Assembly (NCBI GenBank): GCA_020849535.1
Contig: JADLGB010000066.1
Location: 1 to 36,395, forward strand
Reading direction: 5' to 3'
Origin: Candidatus Hydrogenedentota bacterium
GTDB lineage: Bacteria; Hydrogenedentota; Hydrogenedentia; Hydrogenedentales; SLHB01
Length of the DNA stretch: 36,395 bases
Shown: positions 34,129-36,395 of the stretch, in pieces
Position numbering within the stretch: the stretch's first letter is position 1
How the letters are laid out: every line of letters starts with the position of its first letter
Position numbers and translations under genes: made by a program
The notes under the pieces: model-generated
Database searches by the model: none
Seen by the model: only the letters and a program-made list of their open reading frames with translations
What the model was told of the DNA's origin: nothing

Positions 34129-34263
34129 CAGACCTTCCACATCACGCGCGTTGCCCCTCATGGTTGCCCGACGAAAAGCAGGGAACGGGCACTGCACCTT
34201 CATTGCCCAAGGCTTTGGGGTATTACTCCAAAAACGTCAGTCGAGCCTGAGAACGTCACGTCG

Positions 34264-34288
34264 GTCATTCCAGCGAAGGGGGAATCCA
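34264..34288. repeat. Dispersed palindromic repeat, second copy
   Basis: GTCATTCCAGCGAAGGGGGA (34264-34283) continues ATCCA and matches the copy at 10840-10865 apart from one deletion and a substitution. It runs directly into the decamer array at 34291. Confidence 0.55.
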
Positions 34289-34290
34289 TC

Positions 34291-34350
34291 CTCGTCCGTG
34301 TCCGTCCGTGTTCGTCCGTGTTCGTCCGTGTTCGTCCGTGTTCGTCCGTG
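34291..34350. repeat. Tandem decamer array, 6 units
   Basis: Six 10-bp units follow each other: CTCGTCCGTG, TCCGTCCGTG and four TTCGTCCGTG. This is the same word as in the second part of the array before groEL (28731-28790), in the same orientation. Confidence 0.85.
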
Positions 34351-34630
34351 TCCCCTTCCGCATCTCCTTTCTGAATCGGTGCAATCGGTGCTTGCTTTTC
34401 TTCGCCCGGTTGCGGGTTTGCATTTGGGGTTCGGCTCGTGTATGCTTCCGTCAACATTAGTCTGCTGGTCAGGTAGGCGGTCGCCTCTTTTCGGTCTTCC
34501 ATCCTACACGATGCTCACCTCAGAATTTGGGTACTCACCTACGTGTCGTTCCCTGTTTTGCCGGCGCTGAGCATGCAGAATCAGCCCACGTCTGGCTTGG
34601 AATTAGCCGGCACAACGAAAGGGAATCCCT

Positions 34631-35956
34631 ATGTCTTTTGATCAACTCGGAGTCCATCCACGCTGTTTGGGCGTGTTGAAGGGACAACGCATCACCGAAC
34701 CCACTCCCGTGCAGGCGGAAGCGATCCCCGTGGCCGTCGAAGGCCGCGACGTGATCGCGATCGCCCAAACGGGCACGGGCAAGACGCTGGCTTTCGGGCT
34801 ACCGTCGCTGACGCGGCTCGCAGGCACGAAGCCCGGCCGCACGCGTATGCTCATTTTGGCGCCCACGCGTGAGTTGGCGCAGCAAGTGGAAAGCGTCATC
34901 GCACCGCTTGGAAAGGCCCTCGGCCTGCAGACGGCGTGCGTCTACGGCGGCGTGGGCATGGAGCGGCAGACCCAGGCGTTGCGCAAGGGCACCGCGATCA
35001 TCGTCGCCACCCCCGGCCGCCTGCTCGATCACATCAACCGCGGCAACACGCGCTTCGACGAAGTCTCCATCCTCACGTTGGACGAAGCCGACCGCATGCT
35101 CGACATGGGTTTCCTGCCCGACATCAAGCGCATCCTCGGCCGCCTCCCCAAAGAGCGCCAAACGCTGATGTTCTCCGCGACGTTCGCGCCGGAAATCGCC
35201 AGCCTGACACACGAGTTCATGCGCGGCCCCGTGCGCATCGAGGTGGGCGCCATCGCAAAACCGGCGGAAGCCGTGCGCCAGGGCGTGTACACCGTGGACC
35301 CCGCGGGCAAGGTGGACCTGCTCGCGAGGATTTTGCGCGAACAAGAGGTCCAGTCCGCGCTGGTCTTCATCCGCACGAAACACCGCACCGACCGCGTCGC
35401 CAAGGCGCTCCAGACGGAAGGCTTCAAGGCCCAGGCCATCCATGGCGGCCGTACGCAACGCCAGCGTCAACAGGCGATCGACGGATTCCGCCAGGGACGG
35501 TATCAAGTCCTTGTGGCCACCGACGTGGCGGCCCGCGGCCTCGACGTCCACGGCATCACGCATGTCGTCAATTTCGACATCCCGATGAGTTCCGATGACT
35601 ACATCCATCGCATCGGCCGCACCGCGCGCGCCAGCGCCGAAGGCGACGCGATCACCTTCGTGAGCCCCGGCGAGCATGTCGCCCTCGGCAACATCGAGCG
35701 CGCGCTCGGCAAGGCTCTGCCCCGCACGGAGTGGGAGGGCGCCGTCCACGTGCAATCGCGCTTCCGGCCCGCGGGCGACCACGCACCCCGGAATGGACGT
35801 CCCGGGCACCGGAAGGGCCCGCGCCCACAAGGGCAGCCGCAGCGCGGCGGTGACTCCAGCGCTCACCGCACCCGCGATGCGCAACCCGGTTCCTTCCGAA
35901 AACCGCGCCGCCCCTTCGGGCGCACGAGACCGGCCCGCCCCAGCGCAGACCGCTAA
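34631..35956 (+). CDS. rhlE: DEAD-box RNA helicase (RhlE type)
   Basis: The protein of 441 aa carries all helicase motifs: Q-motif EPTPVQAEAI, Walker A AQTGTGKT, PTRELAQQ, TPGRLLDH, LDEADRMLDMGF, FSATF, HGGRTQRQRQQAI, ATDVAARGLD and HRIGRTAR. The C-terminal tail (about 365-441) is Arg/Gly/Pro-rich, which typically tethers RhlE-group helicases to RNA. AAAGGGA lies 7 nt before the ATG. It probably remodels ribosome assembly intermediates or mRNA; DEAD-box genes of this group often respond to cold. It stands alone with its own terminator. Confidence 0.95.
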   Translation: MSFDQLGVHPRCLGVLKGQRITEPTPVQAEAIPVAVEGRDVIAIAQTGTGKTLAFGLPSLTRLAGTKPGRTRMLILAPTRELAQQVESVIAPLGKALGLQTACVYGGVGMERQTQALRKGTAIIVATPGRLLDHINRGNTRFDEVSILTLDEADRMLDMGFLPDIKRILGRLPKERQTLMFSATFAPEIASLTHEFMRGPVRIEVGAIAKPAEAVRQGVYTVDPAGKVDLLARILREQEVQSALVFIRTKHRTDRVAKALQTEGFKAQAIHGGRTQRQRQQAIDGFRQGRYQVLVATDVAARGLDVHGITHVVNFDIPMSSDDYIHRIGRTARASAEGDAITFVSPGEHVALGNIERALGKALPRTEWEGAVHVQSRFRPAGDHAPRNGRPGHRKGPRPQGQPQRGGDSSAHRTRDAQPGSFRKPRRPFGRTRPARPSADR

Positions 35957-35978
35957 ACTACGACTACCGATAGCTCTT

Positions 35979-36027
35979 GACCGATCGGTCGGATCAATCT
36001 AATCCGACCGATCGGTCTTTGTTTCTT
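35979..36027 (+). terminator. Intrinsic terminator after the RNA helicase gene
   Basis: GACCGATCGGTCGGAT (35979-35994) pairs perfectly over 16 bp with 36002-36017 across a 7-base loop, followed by TTTGTTTCTT. It begins 22 bases after the stop codon. Similar GATCGG words occur in the convergent region near 19541 and 19626. Confidence 0.9.
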
Positions 36028-36154
36028 GTCGCGGCGGTGCCGCGAAGCTCAGGGCAATCGCACTAAACCTGCCCGTTCCGTCACCCTCACAGAGTTTGGC
36101 CGGTATCACCTTTCTTTGGGAGCTATCGCAAGTTGACGGTGATTCAGAGTGAGT

Positions 36155-36224
36155 TGAGCCCGGGCAGGATGGGTGCCAATCGGCGGCGGTGAGCCCAGGC
36201 AAGATGGGTGCGAATCGGCGGCGT
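36155..36224. repeat. Tandem duplication of a 35-bp unit
   Basis: The units 36155-36189 and 36190-36224 (start TGAGCCC, end CGGCGG plus one or two bases) differ at only four positions. A degenerate third start, TGAGCCGCCGCAATGG, follows. Confidence 0.75.
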
Positions 36225-36275
36225 TGAGCCGCCGCAATGGCCTGAAAGGCCTATGTACTCATAGCCCAGGGTTGG

Positions 36276-36292
36276 CCCGCCGAAACGGCGGG
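36276..36292. repeat. CCCGCCG/CGGCGGG hairpin
   Basis: A seven-base stem encloses AAA. It is embedded in TAGCCCAGGGTT-like text that resembles the arms of the element at 11086-11316 (TAGCCCAGCG). Confidence 0.5.
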
Positions 36293-36395
36293 ACTACCCC
36301 GGGGTCAGCACGCCGCACAAGAGTTCCCTGAAGGGGATGCATAGCTCACGGTTCAATCTAAGGAACAGCGCCTTTGGGATTGGCGACTCGACGAC

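Larger units (their letters stand above)
34129..34630. other. Intergenic region with dispersed and tandem repeats
   Basis: No gene is seen in these 502 bases. It holds the second copy of the GTCATTCC repeat and the short decamer array. An open frame on the minus strand (34200-34502) reads through the repeats and has no other support. Confidence 0.6.
35957..36395. other. Gene-free right end with terminator, tandem repeat and hairpin
   Basis: After the terminator at 35979-36027 there are a 35-bp tandem repeat (36155-36224) and a small hairpin (36276-36292). A minus-strand frame at 35999-36202 is not supported by any known protein. Confidence 0.6.

Noticed and set aside
34200..34502. 100-aa minus-strand ORF across the second decamer array
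   Set aside because: Half of it is decamer translation ([10 protein letters not shown] type) and there is no other support.

Overview
The window looks like chromosomal DNA from a GC-rich, diderm (Gram-negative) bacterium of an uncultured or lightly sampled lineage. A type II secretion protein (GspC), a GT9 heptosyltransferase-type enzyme and an NtrC-family regulator point to a diderm. The mix of a SMUG1-type glycosylase, a large surface glycosidase with a C-terminal sorting-type tail, and many short palindromic or decameric repeats recalls Planctomycetes or Hydrogenedentes relatives. That placement is inference and is weakly held. No rRNA or tRNA gene was recognised.

Layout. 1-524: the 3' end of a gspC-like gene. 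1206-2360: an RNA uracil-C5 methyltransferase, abutting tail to tail an eight-gene minus-strand operon (10684 down to 2361). That operon encodes a GT2, a SAM methyltransferase, a hexapeptide acyltransferase, three GT4-type transferases, a GT9 and an asparagine synthase. Most junctions are 4-nt ATGA/GTGA overlaps, and the set fits surface polysaccharide or LPS synthesis. 10685-11753: repeat-rich DNA with a lone HicB-type gene. 15424 down to 11754: a cation diffusion facilitator followed by an ABC-2 module with two ATPases and one permease. 15940-19496: a plus-strand operon of a family 4 uracil-DNA glycosylase, a sensor kinase and a sigma-54-dependent response regulator.

25710 down to 19720 is the most interesting part: a compact peptidoglycan-sugar recycling operon. 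It encodes a GH1-fold protein whose catalytic nucleophile is replaced by Gly, a fused sugar kinase-MurQ etherase, a SpoIID/LytB lipoprotein (family of lytic transglycosylases) and an AnmK homologue with an altered GTSxDG loop. Together these could take denuded glycan to anhydro-MurNAc, MurNAc-6-P and then GlcNAc-6-P plus lactate. The GH1-like protein would fill the N-acetylglucosaminidase (NagZ) step, possibly by an unusual mechanism.

25810-26757 is dprA. 27097-28521 holds an unrecognised 215-aa protein and a SMUG1-type uracil-DNA glycosylase. 28571-28790 is a run of 22 decamers. It leads straight into a sigma-70 promoter with a perfect CIRCE operator and groEL (28927-30546), with no groES beside it. 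31057-34128 encodes a 1023-aa secreted GH51-like glycosidase with Ca-binding repeats and a sorting-type tail, preceded by a near-consensus sigma-54 promoter. 34631-35956 is an RhlE-type RNA helicase ending in a strong intrinsic terminator. The rest of the window is repeat-bearing intergenic DNA.
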